DNA from: Agrocybe praecox
Taxonomy: Eukaryota; Basidiomycota; Agaricomycetes; Agaricales; Agrocybaceae
Direction: 5' to 3'
Length of the DNA: 64,000 bases
Assembly (NCBI GenBank): GCA_964017145.1
Contig: OZ024846.1
Coordinates: forward strand, 2,108,001-2,172,000
Part shown: piece after piece, positions 33,101-45,494 of the stretch
Numbering within the stretch: position 1 is the first letter of the stretch
How the letters are laid out: every line of letters begins with the position of its first letter
The notes under the pieces: model-generated
What the model was told of the DNA's origin: nothing
Databases searched by the model: none
The model's input: only the letters and a program-made list of their open reading frames with translations
Position numbers and translations under genes: made by a program

Positions 33101-36100
33101 CTTGCTGTCGACCCAGCCAACATAAAGCGATCCATCGGCAAGACGTCCATCGAAATGCTTGATGAAGCCCATCATCCAGGCCATCTCAATGCAGCCCTCA
33201 ATGGTGAACTCTCCACGAGCTTCCATTTCCCAGCGAGTTCGAGAACTGCCCCATGGACCCACTTCACCAAAGCCAGTAACGACAACCACTTTCTCAGGAT
33301 CGATAAGGCCTTGAAGGTGAGCAAGGTCGGATAACGACTCAGCAGATTCAAGAGACGGGTATTCAAAGCGGAAGTTAGCACGAGGTTGAACGTCGACGGT
33401 TTGCATAAGACGCTCGGCTTCGACACCGTTGATGATTTTGAAATCGGCAGCGTTATCCCGAGTGATTGCACGTCGTAGGTCAGCTTTTTGGTTGAGTTTT
33501 GTTCGGATACGAGTAGTGATGTCAGCAAGGTCTGGGAGGCGGTCCATACCACCATTCAGATCAGCCCAAATCGGTTCGACCTGGGTGATGCTGAAAAGAA
33601 GAGGATGCATGAGACCTAAGATGTTGAAGGCCATTTCCTTGGCCGAGAAGGTGCGAACACCGTAACTCTCGAGTTCATGAGCAACGATATTGGTGGGACC
33701 CATTAATCCAGTTCCTCGGGTCCAGCTAAAACAATTTGAATGAGCGTCATGAAAGGATCGATATTGATAATAAGAAATTTACCCAATGACAGCACCAGCA
33801 AGACACAAATATTCACCCCAGCTCTCAGACGCCCATCGTTGGAAGAGGGTTTCGAGGGATATCTTCGATTCTGAGTATAGACCGTCGTTGCCGAATAGAC
33901 CATGGTTAGGAGAGAGAGGAAGAATAACCTGCGTGGGGCGGGTGACGAAGTGACGATTGGCTTTTTTGTTCTTGACAGCACCCAAGATACGCAACAAGTT
34001 GACTAACATCATACGGTGGGCGAGTTCAGATCGATCGTCAAGGCCATCGATTTCACGGCCGTTTTCAGGAATACCAGCGAAGGGTAGAATGTAGTCGAGA
34101 TCAAGACCGAGGTTGGCATAGATATAGTCGACGAGAGCTTCTACGTCCTGCTTCGATCCTTGATTGAAAGGAACAACAGTGAGCGCAGAACCACGACTAC
34201 CGAAAGACTGGAAGATAGACTGATAATATTCAACAGTTTTGCGACTGTAGCTCGAAGTCGTAATGACGACGTGAGCACCTCCAGAGAGAAGGCCCTTGAC
34301 GACTTCGACGCCAATAGAGCCTTTTCCGACACCGGTTAAAAGAGCATTTTTGTCCTGGAAGGTTGTACCCGACGTAGCAATTTCATGAAGGATATCGAGG
34401 TAAACACCGGTCAAATTGCTGCTGTATTCCCAGGTGGTACCGACTTTGCGTTTCAAATGGAGTAGGGGAACCTTGTCGGAAGTGATTGAAGTAACAGAAG
34501 CCACACCAGTCATTTGTGGTCGAAGGAATTGAGAAGATGAACGTCGACTACGAGGAGTACCAGCACGGGGAGGTTGAGAGTTGGGAGAGTTGTGGAGAGA
34601 TTTGACGACGCCTTCGTAGAGGGCCTTGATGCGATTCTTCTGGTCTGAACTGATTTCAGGCAGGGATTTGACGACACCCCATAGCTTGAGAACATCGTCT
34701 TGAACTTTCTGAATGTTAACGGCGCCGGACACAGTATCACCGCTAGCCATCTCCTCGACATAGGCTTCCAATTTACGGACGTTCTCCCGAACGACTTCGG
34801 AATACTTGATCTCACCCTTGTCTGTGACTTCGGTATGAGGGGCGGTAGGGAAGGTCACTGGAAATACGTTCGTCATTAGAAGATGTAACTATCATTGACA
34901 AGCGACATACCATCTTTGTAAAGTGGGGGTTTTCCAAGAACTTCGCGAGTATTATTGATGAGTTGCTGACCAAACTCTTTGGCCAACTTGTATGTTTCAC
35001 CCTTAGAAGGATCACATTGATCGATGTTATACTGGAAGAACTGCAACATATCGGGATCCGCGCGGTTCAAGAGGGCGATGCAGCGAGCAGTGATCTCGCG
35101 GTCGACAGTCGTCCAGCGTCCGAAGATAAGGTCGTAGAACATGATTAGAGCATCTTGGCGAACCCAGTTCCAAGAAGAGTCGAAATGACGAGCCTTGAGG
35201 GGGTCGAATCGCGGTTGGATCCCATCGATATATGCATCGCCATGTTCCTTCAAGATGCTGTCCAACTTGGCTTGCAGAGCAGAACTATTGGCTTTCTCGT
35301 TGTCAAACGCAATCTCGCCGGCACGCGAATCGCGACCAAGGTAGCGCATGTAAAGTTCGACATGTTGAGCGGCGAATTTTTGCTGATCAGCTTGGAATTT
35401 GAGGAATTCTTCACTGTTGATCACAGGACCACCTGATCCACCGGAACCACCACCAGCTGCTCCAGGGGCAGATAAAGAAATGCCTGACCTTTGTGCGTAG
35501 ATGGCTACAATGCCGTCGAGCCATGCTTTGGCTTCGGCTTCGGACCCAAGTCGTTTGGGAGGCTCGAGAGTTGTAGCCAGTAATAGGACACCGTCAGAAC
35601 GAGAGGCCCCAAGACCCCAAGTCTTCGATAGATACGCTTTAATGGCTGAGGCATTGAATCCACCAGGCATTTTACCGCCGACAAGGCGGGAGATAAGACC
35701 ATTGCTGTATTTACCGAGGGTGCCATTGAAGCCGCTGCCGAGAGCAGCACCAAGTTCCTCAAGAGGAAGTTCTTCTCCTTTCTCAGGAGCTGAAGCAAAT
35801 TCTTGCTGCAAATCCCCAAGAATTTCGTTCTGAAGTGTGGACTTGCCGCCAACAAGATCTTTGATGGTTTTGGACAGCGGAATTTCATCGACTCTCTTCT
35901 TCAACTTCTGTGCGATGACGACGAGAAGAATGTCGACGGCCTTAACAGGAACGTCTTCGATACTGGCAACAGGACCCGAGGGAGCTGCCACAGGGGCAGC
36001 AGCGACAGGCGCGGGTGTAGAAGACACTGGTGAAGGGGCCGCTGACACAGGTTCTTCGAGAGCAGGCGCTTCAAGGTCGTCTTCGTACTGGTAGTAAATC

Positions 36101-39100
36101 TCTTTGACGTTCTTTGAGTGACAAAGAATGCTGCGTGTGGTACTAACTGAACCATCCGCAGTCTCGTATTTGGCCTTGAGTGTGCGGGTCGCCATGCCAG
36201 TTAGAGTAGGAGAAGGTCCTAATTCGATGAGGCGTTCAAAGTTGAATTGAGAGAACAAGAGATCTTGGGTTTCGATCCAACGAACGGGAGAAGCGAACTG
36301 ATAGGCAAGGAGCTCAACAAGAATTATGTAGGCTAATTGCTGGCGGTTTTCGGGACTATCCCATTTATCTTCTTCCCATTTTCTGAGGACCTTGTCGAGA
36401 CGAGGCGAAGAGGTTTGATCATAAATGATCTGTGCATACTCACGAGACACCTGGAACGGTTTCGCGACGAGATTGGGAATATACTTGTCTACAAGCATGT
36501 CGGGATTCAAATGACTTGGGTTGATTTTCTTGGACAAATCTTGAGATTTGAAAAGGATATAAAAACGTTGAATGGCAATCAAGCGAAGGATAACAAGAAC
36601 ACTCACATGCACGGAACGGTAGAACACCAGCCCATAAATAACGAGAGTGGAAAGGGACATCAATTCCAGGAAGTGGTATGGTGGCGAAGCCACGTTCCAA
36701 CTTGATATATCCCTCAGCCTTTTGCTGCTCTTGAGCTTTTTCGTAGCAAGACTTGACGATATCGCCGAGCATCTCTTTGACTTTCTCAACGGTGTAAGAT
36801 TCCGTCAACTAAAAATTATTAAAGATCAGTGATAAGAAATGATAAGACTGTAAACGCACTTTGGCAATATCGATCTTTTGGACTTTCAGGAAATTCAATA
36901 CATTCGTCATAGTTTGCAACGCCAAGAGTTCTCCGGCACAAACATATTGTTGACCCTAGAGCAAATTAAGCAGCTAAAAATAGAGACAGTAATGTTCCCA
37001 TACCTCGACATTATAGTTAACGATTTCTAAGAGAGCTCCAGTGATGGTGGCGATCGTGTCAACAACCTCGCGTAAGGCCGCGTCACTGAAAGTTGCGGAG
37101 ATGCGGCTGGGATTGACCGCGCACATAGCGTAGTTCGAGCGGTTTTCAGAATCACGTTCAACAGCCCGTTGCATCGTGATTCCACGATAGAAAACGACGT
37201 CGACGAGGGCAGAAATATGGAGAACGTCGGCAATGGAAGCAAGCGCTGAATATTCACCAAGAGAATGACCAGCGAAGGCACAATCCTTCTGTACATACCC
37301 CTTCACACGCATATCTTCGAAAGCAGCCTTCTCGGTGACGACCAGGGCGATTTGAGCGAACTGAGTTGCGAACAGAAGACCATTGGGATGACTGAAAGTG
37401 TACTTGGGGGTCCGCACATTGATGTCAGCGAATAGAGGAAGTGTCTTGACATGACCATCCTTGTCCATGGCATCATATGTCATCTCCATGTAACGTTGAC
37501 GAATAGCTTGCCCTTTGATACCACCAAAGTGAATGGTCTTTTCTTTGGGATTGTCCTTGACGATTTCAACGATCGAGAATCCATAAACAGCGAGAAGATG
37601 AGTGTCAGCGCCATCCCAAACCGCACGTGCCGCTGGAGAGCTATTGTAGAGGTCCATACCCATGCCGGGTTCCTGAGAACCTTGGCCAGTAAAAACATAC
37701 ACAGTGGTTGGCTGGGACACCTCAGCGGTGCCTTGCAACACTTTTTCGCCATTTCCGTTCACAGTCTCAATATTGACAACGATGTTGCCATCCCGCATGC
37801 CCACATGACGCAGTTTGACTTCGAGAGGATCTCCAGGAGAAACCATACCGACAAACGAAACATCATACCTAAAGACAAATGAGCATTAGCATATGACAAA
37901 CTGAACGGCAGTATAGGAAAACGTACGAAATGACACGTTCAGGATGGCCTTGTGCAACAACACTTTCGACGTAACGACGAGTGGCGGCGCTGGACCAAAG
38001 ACCATGGGTAATGGTAGAAGGCAGCGAAGCAAAGTCTGAGAAATAAGGGTTGATATGGATGGGGTTGAAGTCGCCCGAGATTTTGGAGTAAGGTTCATTC
38101 GTCAAGGGAGCTTTGAAGGCAGTGGAAATGTCTGCCTTGATTAAAGAGTAACCTTCATTCGTAAGAGGAGTCGTCAGGCCAAGAGGAGTACCATGGCGCT
38201 GGAGATATGCAAGGACAGGATTGCCTTGTGAATCATCTTGTTGAAATTCGACGGAGCCAACCTTGACGAGAACCTTCAATTGGTTGCGGACAAAGACGTC
38301 TCCTGAAACGGAGACATTGCGGAACACAGCCCGATCCTTGAAAGAAACTTGCGATTGTATATGGAAAATCAGAGTGGCACCTGCTTTGAGAGGAGTACTA
38401 GGACTGTCCCAGTCGAACCATTCTTTGGATTGCAGGACGCCAACAGCTGCATCCGTTTCCAATGTGACGGCATAGTCGGGCTCTTCCGTAGTATCGAAAG
38501 TGTTTTCGAAGTCGGAGAAGCGACCTCGGTACAAAAAGGCGGAAACAACTTCTATGACTTTCTCGCCTTTACGGTAAACGTAACCCTTGACCTTAACGAT
38601 CTTGCCTTCAGGAGCGTTGACGACTGAAACGATGCGTGCTTCGGCTTTACAGACGTCGCCGACAGCCAAAGACTTGGCTCCTGCGACCATTCGGAAACCG
38701 TTAGAAAGATGGACCAATTTGAGGAGATCGCCGTCAATAGCAGCGGGGAAGATCGATTTCATGATGGCCTGCAAAAAGTGAGAAATGACGACTTAAAGTT
38801 AAGTATATTTAACATACCTGCCAGCCAGTAACGATAGCAAAGTCCATTGGAGCTTGAACGTGTTCATTCCTCACTGTCTTGAAAGCTTCACCTTGGTTGC
38901 CAACTACAGCACAGAATTGCTCCACGTCCTCAGCCTTAATAGTAACTTCTGGTCCAACAAACTTGTCGCGGATGTCGATTGAGGGAAGACTCTCTTTGTC
39001 ACCATACCAAAGTTTCCAATAAAACTCTTTGATGCGCTGGTTGCGACCGACGGCGACTTCATGAATAGGAGCAAATCCTTGAGAAGGGGTGTACTGGAAT

Positions 39101-42100
39101 TGAAGAGTGAGTGGGATAGAGGAACCCGTGCGCTCTTCAAATAGCTTGATGGCGATAGCCTTAGTGCTCTCCGAATACACTATCTCGACGGCTTTGAAGT
39201 CGGGAATGTGTTCCCCATAAGACCGGGCGGCACCGTAAAAGGTGAGAGACACTGGGACAGATTTCGAGTACTTGACGACGACTTTCTGACCGACGCGAGG
39301 AGCTAGGATACGGCGGAGAGGATTTTCAATGTACGACGCGCCTTGCACAATAATCTTCGATGTCAACAAAGCACGAAGCCAGCCGAGTTCAGGACCGCTC
39401 AAAGTCTCCAGCCATGAGGATGTGTCAGGAAGCTTGCTACCAAACTCAAACTTAACAGCGGAAGGACCATCGGTGCGGGTGACATCGTCGACGACCTTCG
39501 AAACGGATTTGGGGGAGACAGCAAGGTAATCGATAGTAGGAACAGCAGAGATGTCGCCAGCATACTTACGGTCGAGAAGACGTTTAATGAGGGACTTGTT
39601 GATGTTACCCAGGAGATCCTTGATGGGCTCATCTTTGACGGCAGACCATTTAACGGCCACGGGACCTTGCAGAATGCACACACGCTGAGGATCTTGGTCG
39701 AAGACAGCATCGATATCTTCAGCTGCCCATAAAGAGTCCTAAAATAACGAGTATCAGAAAATATTTCCAATGGATGAGATTGAATGGAAGGCAGCACGAG
39801 GTATGTTTATCACATGCTAAAACGAACAAAAAATCACATACTTTCTTAAACCACACCTCGAAGCTGGCATCAAGGATAGGGATAAATGGAACTGGTTTCT
39901 GACCAGGTCTCTGCGAAATCGCCAAAAAGTATGCTGTGTCCTCTGCAGCCAACAATTGCTCGGTGGCGAGGGGATATTTGGTGAAAAACTCCTCAATGAA
40001 GGGAAGAGGATCATCGAGGGTGATGTAATTCTGCAGGAGGGATGCCTTGACACCAAGGCCGTTCACACCAGCGAAACGTTCCTCAACGCGACGAAGCCAG
40101 TCACCAACGAGGTTCCTGAGGGACAAATCCACCCATCTCCTCTGATGGGCAACATACATCAAGCGTACCATACGCAAGACTGTTTCTTCATAGGTCATGT
40201 CGCTGAGATCGAGGGCGACGCTGCCATCTTTCTTCCACCCAAACCACGGCTTGGCAAAATCGCGGTTCAATTTCCCAACAATTTCCTCCTTGCGCTCGGC
40301 CAACCAAGTCTCCCTCTTCTCCTTCGGCATCTTGAAAACAGTGTCGTCGAACTCTTTCCACAATTTGACTGCCCGGGTGGCAACCTTATGAATGGGTTCA
40401 CCAAGCTCTGAACGAACAGTGAGAATACCGCCAGTGGGTTTAGTATATGTACCCTCCCATGCAGAGTCATCTACACCAGACGCGGCAACAATCAAGTCCT
40501 TCACAGACGAGCTGGTATGAGCCTCTTTCGCGACCATGACACGACTGGCAAACAGGAAACCATCGAAAGGCATGGGTTGTACGCCGAACCTTTCCACCGA
40601 CCAGTCACCGGTCAGATATTCCCAAACGTCATCAGCCGATCCAAACCCTGACCCACCAACAAGGGAGATATTGGAGTGTTGACGGATAGCGCGATAGGTG
40701 GCGAGAATGGGTTGATGGAAATCTTCAAATGAGTGGTGACCTCCTGCACGCCCTCCGGTCCACTGCAAGATGATGGGGAAGTCTGGGTTTGCGGCAGCGA
40801 TATTGACAACTTGACGAATGCCGTCAACAGACCCTGGCTTGAAAGCAACGTGCTTGATACCTGCATCCCTCAAGCCATCAATGATTTCCACAGCTTTCTC
40901 GGTCGTGGGGATACCGGCAGCGACACAAAACCCTTCGATAGGAAGACCCTCTTTTCTCATTTCTTGCCATAAAGGCAATTGGAAGGTGAATTGACGAGGA
41001 TTGATATAGAGTGCGTTGAGGGTGATGCCAACGCCAGTGGGAATGAGTTTCTGGATTTCAGCGACCTTGGCTCGCAAAGCGGCTGCATTGTAGTGACCAC
41101 CACCAGCCAATTCAATGTGGTATCCAGCATCAAGTACAGCGCCAACAAAGCCTGCTTTCACGGTAGATGGAGTCATACCCGCAACCATGATGGGGGGCTT
41201 GCCAAGAAGACGAGAGAAAGGGGTGTCCAAGTGAAGTTCGCCATCGCTGAATAGGTAAATATTTAGCTGAGATAGGAAAATAGCCTTTCACCAGACTCAC
41301 CTGGTGCGAACTAGGCTAGGGGACCATTTCTTAGCCCACCATTCATCATATTTCACGTCGACCGAAGAGAACAGCTCAGCGTCGCCTTTTCCTTTCTCGC
41401 CGACAACGACAACACGGACACCACGACCTTCGAAATTCTTGGCGGTTAATGGTCCGATGCCGCTGAGACCACCGGGACCGAAATCGATTGCATGGGTAGC
41501 AGTTTCAGGGAAGTTCGTCGCTTTAGTCCAGTGAATAGGTGAGGTGAAAATCTGCTCGCAGAGAGAACGCGTGACTGAGGACGTCAAAGTGCGTATATCC
41601 GAACCTGAAACCAATAAAATTATAAAATTATAAACAAAACCATCAAGTAAACTTACCATTTTCGGTGTTATAAACAGGAATCTTCAAGTCCTCTGGCTTC
41701 CAGAGCTCTTCCTCTTCGAGATCGTCTTCAATGAGTTGTTGGGTCGCATCTGCGAGGTAATCGCTGTGGTAGGGGACGCCGACAACTAAGAACCTGATAG
41801 AAAAGACAGGCTTTCTTTGCGAAAATGGAATCTTGCTCTGATCAACACCTGAAGGTGCTTTTACTTTCCTCAAGCTTGTGACAAGACCGAAAAGCGCTTT
41901 AGGAGGACCAGTGACGACATATGCTTTAGGTCCGTTATAAAGGGAGACGAAAAGTTGAGAATTCTCCGGAAGATACTTGTTTGTTTTGATAATGTGGGGC
42001 TCAAGCTCTTTAAAGCTCAAACCAGTGACAGATAACATGGGGCTGGGTGTGCCTTCGCCACCTTCGATCGAGTCTTGGACAATGCTTGGTTCCAATGAAG

Positions 42101-43151
42101 TTACAGGGAATGCTTGCTGGCCACGAAGACCGGAGTAGAAGAGCCATTTCAACGCTTTGCGAGCGTTGTCGGTGAACTCTTCAAATGTACCTGAAGCGGC
42201 TATGGCAACGGCAGAGACAATGCCCTGCGAATGCCCGGTGGTGCCTGTGATTCTGGCGCGAAGCTCCCCTGGAGTGATGTGTGCAACATGACACACGACG
42301 AGATATTGGACAAGTTGGGTAAGCCCAATCAAAGGGAATGAAACTGGCACTGACGCCAAGTAGGATACAGATGGGCGAGGGGAAGCGCCGGATAACCAAG
42401 CCAACACGTTGAGGCCATAGGTGTAGAATGTCGAATCGCTTTCGTCTTCCGCCAAAGGCACTAAAATATCTGCGGTGACAGTTTGAAGGAATGGCGCGAC
42501 AAATGGACTGTAAATGTCGTAAAGATTCTGAAGTTCATCAAAGTAAACTTCATTGGTGCCCTGCCCACCAAATAAGGCAAAAGTGGAAGCCTTGCCCGAA
42601 AGGCTTGCGGCGAGGAGTGCGGATTCTGGTTGTTGAGGAATGACGTCCGCATATTGGCTTTGTCTGAGAATGGAGACGGCGTGGAAGTAGGCAGCAAGGA
42701 CCACCTTGCGAGTTGTGGTATCAAATGAGGAGACTAGTGTATGGATATCCTTTGTGAGGTATGACGACGTGAAGTGCTGGAGCACATTGAACAGCAATGC
42801 TGTGCGTGCGGAAATGGATTGTTCTTCTATAAGAGTGCTTGCTGCTACATGAGCAAGGAAGCGTGCTGAAAGTTCTACAGTTGCTTCCGCTTCGTTTTCT
42901 AACTGGGCCGTGTCATCGACGGCATCTAATTGGGACTGGATATGGGTGAATTCATCGCGCAAGACTTCGGCAGCAATCCATTCGTCGGTTTGGGTAGATA
43001 CTGGGATTGAGATCTGAATGAAAGGCACGTTGAGGATAAGAGCATATGCACAAGAAAAGGGGGAACTCACTCGAATTTGTCCAAGCGTAAGGATTAATGG
43101 ACGTGTAGCAATAGCAGTCGCGTGGACAGCGTGTCCGTTGGATACAGCCAT
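30198..43151 (-). CDS. Fused type I fatty acid synthase (beta-alpha single chain)
   Basis: Builds palmitate and stearate from acetyl- and malonyl-CoA in the cytosol. Start [18 protein letters not shown] at 43151, stop TGA at 30198-30200. Domains in order: acetyltransferase (GTTGHSQG, Ser codon 42228-42230); FMN enoyl reductase ([16 protein letters not shown], about 41150-41230); hot-dog dehydratase ([14 protein letters not shown], about 38060); malonyl/palmitoyl transferase ([13 protein letters not shown], about 37250). The beta C-terminus ([19 protein letters not shown]) runs without stop or intron into the alpha start ([19 protein letters not shown], about 36310), so the halves are one polypeptide. 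Then one acyl carrier domain ([13 protein letters not shown], Ser near 35840), ketoreductase (TGVGKGSIG, about 34330), ketosynthase (VGACATALQS with catalytic Cys at 32316/32263; GHAKGGAAG) and phosphopantetheine transferase ([14 protein letters not shown]). About 20 short introns and roughly 3,900 residues. Confidence 0.95.
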
Positions 43152-43266
43152 CTTTGTGTCGGAGCTCGCTGTGAGTTACGACGACGGCGTAGTTTGTTGT
43201 AAAAAAGGGAGTCTAAGTCTAACGATGTAGACACGAACAGAGGTTGACTTGGGGTCGAACTACAAA

Positions 43267-43276
43267 TTATATATAT
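43267..43276 (-). promoter_or_regulatory. TATA-like run in the fatty acid synthase promoter
   Basis: ATTATATATA-type sequence lies about 120 bases upstream of the FAS start codon at 43151 and is the best TATA candidate. Confidence 0.35.
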
Positions 43277-43329
43277 GACCCTGACCCCAAATTGTTCCCC
43301 CAACGAAATTTTTGAGCCCGAAAGATCGA

Positions 43330-43337
43330 TCACGTGA
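43330..43337. promoter_or_regulatory. Palindromic E-box TCACGTGA in the fatty acid synthase promoter
   Basis: TCACGTGA lies about 180 bases upstream of the FAS start and has ATCACGTGAG context, an SREBP/Ino2-Ino4-like bHLH site. Yeast FAS genes use related CANNTG elements, so a lipid-linked role is plausible but inferred. Confidence 0.4.
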
Positions 43338-44769
43338 GCGACGCGTAATTGGAAATTTTGTGGGAAATTTTTATTTTAGGCAGTATGCAGACCCAAGTTG
43401 CAACATATTTAAAGCCTCCATTCCGTCAAAATACTCGGTCCAGAGTCACCCCAGCTAAGTTTCGTCTCCAACTTGAAGCTTTGCCCTCCACGACTCATGT
43501 CTTAACTCACCGATGAATTGCTCCCCAGCCCCCAATAAACTCTTTTCTTAATCATTGATACATCTAGCTACTGGGAAATAGATTCTCGTTCCCGATATCT
43601 TGGATATATTCCTTTCGGCAATCCACTAGGGGTGGTCCTGATTATAAACGACCTCACCTTTGGGTGCGTGCATGAAAGTCATGTCGTCTAACCTAAGCGG
43701 CCGTTTTACTAGCTATATTTCGGCAAGTAACACAATTTACGGCCGCCTGCCCAACTTTTTCCCGCCTCTTCGTCATCCCTATGTTCGAGAGTCGAGACCT
43801 CGATGGTCAAGTAAACACGTCAAAAGCTAAAATTAGCTCAAATAAGCATATACTTCCGCAAGCAGTAACCCAACTCCCTATTTCAAAAACTTCCCTTCTC
43901 TCAAGGGAATCCGAAAGTACTAGGTCGAGCATAAACATGGCCGTGATGTGTAGCATCTCCCCCCCACAAGTTCAAGCATATGCAAACCAAAGACGAAAAG
44001 GTGCAGTAATGTCTTTGCCGTTATTAAAGACGCGTGGCAAAACTCATGTACAGTACCCGATTACAATTGTTTGCAAAGGGACTTAGCCAAGCAATTCAAG
44101 ATCGTCGCTAAGCTTGTGGTCTGATTCGAGCACTTGGGGGGAAATTGGAATACAATGTCCTAGAGTCAGGCGGGGATTAACTCGGGAACTTCTTTCCACC
44201 TCTTTCCACATTGAAGGCCGCCCAAATATCAGTCAAAACATTATCTAATAAGTAGTCACTGTTGGTATAAAAATGCCGAACTCTATGTGGTGTCTCGTCA
44301 AACATTTGCCAATGCGTATGTGCAGCCTGCGAGTATGCAACATGGCATGTTGGCATTTACTATCAGTATTGGCAAAAATTAACGAGACTTACCATTCGCA
44401 CGTAAGAGCTAGAAGTCCTGATTATTGATATTATGCATGGTGCTGTCAGTGTAGAGCCTTGAACGAAATGGGACGGTCGGCAATTGCCTGATTTTGGCCT
44501 GATTCGTAGAGTCCAACGCAACAAACTCGATGATGATCATGAGCTGGCGAAAAGGACTCCCGGGTCTAGTAGAAACGATACGTCCGCATCATAAGCTCCC
44601 CATTAATGCAACAATATCCAAAACACATGGCATTGGTATAAGTATATATCCTTACGATTACTTCTTATATCCCCTGCGGTTGGAAATTTGTTGACCACCT
44701 CTCCCTCGCTACATTCCTGCATCCATTTGGATCTAGCGCGCTGCAAGAAAGGAACTATGCTTTCAAAAG
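43338..44769. other. Intergenic upstream of FAS, no gene seen
   Basis: The remaining spacer between the FAS promoter and the SDR relic. A 101-codon plus-strand frame at 43781-44086 shows no recognisable family. Confidence 0.45.
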
Positions 44770-45223
44770 AAATTCGATGTGACGAAAGATTTGAACGACC
44801 CAACAGGGAAGGTCGTGGCTATTACGGGAGCGAAGGAGTTTAGTAACGTTCTCTCATTCCGGACCTGTTTGAAGACATCTCCAAAGCGGCCAATCTTCTT
44901 TTCTCAAAAACATTGCAACGCAAGCTGCTTGATACCGACATCATTTCCCTGGCTGTTCATCGATGCATCCTGGACCAGTGAACACTTCGATGTCGACCCA
45001 CACCTGATTTCTGCGTCTTTAAATCCTACTTCATTTTCTGGCTAATTTAGAAAACCCCAGCGGTGTCCCTTATTATCAGACATGATGCAGACAAATACAA
45101 AGGCAGTTATCCCGTTCCTGTTGGCAAACTGTTGATTCCTCGGTTCTTACTCATAGAGATCAGGAGCTGCAAAATGATCTGTGGGATACTACAGAGAAAT
45201 ATTTGGCTGGCCAATTGGCCTAG
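44770..45223 (+). pseudogene. Short-chain dehydrogenase/reductase relic
   Basis: Pieces of an SDR follow in order: FDVTKDLNDPTGKVVAITGA (about 44770-44830) is the N-terminal nucleotide-binding strand; SKTLQRKLLDTDIISLAVH (about 44905-44960) matches the C-terminal half of SDRs, where VHPG is expected but reads VHRC; NPSGVPYY-like and LQNDLWDTTEKYLAGQLA (about 45165-45220) match the extreme C-terminus, ending at TAG 45221-45223. The central part, with the TGxxxGxG completion and the YxxxK active site, is missing and the frame changes several times. It is a decayed gene. Confidence 0.7.
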
Positions 45224-45494
45224 GTCTTTGAATGTTAATAATAATTCTCATATGTTAGGAACATAATATACAATACGACTAGTTTATACAATTTACTTTC
45301 TCGATACAAACAGGCGCTCTGGGTTGTTCTCGACTGCCAAACATTGATAGAGATTGTGTAAAGATAATCTTATCTAGCATTACCTTATTTGGGGTGTCCT
45401 ATCCGAATGGTTCGATTTCTGATTTTACGTGTTTAAATATAACAGAACTGAAAAAATAGAGGTCTGCCACGGTCGTTCCACATTCCTGACCGCC

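Noticed and set aside
35501..35833. Long plus-strand frames antisense to the fatty acid synthase (also 37451-37882, 39956-40411)
   Set aside because: They mirror a strongly coding minus strand with high GC at third positions; no start context or domain.
45391..45400. GGGGTG core upstream of CYP51 considered as a sterol response element
   Set aside because: Only a weak partial match to ATCACNCCAC-type sites; not reported as a site.
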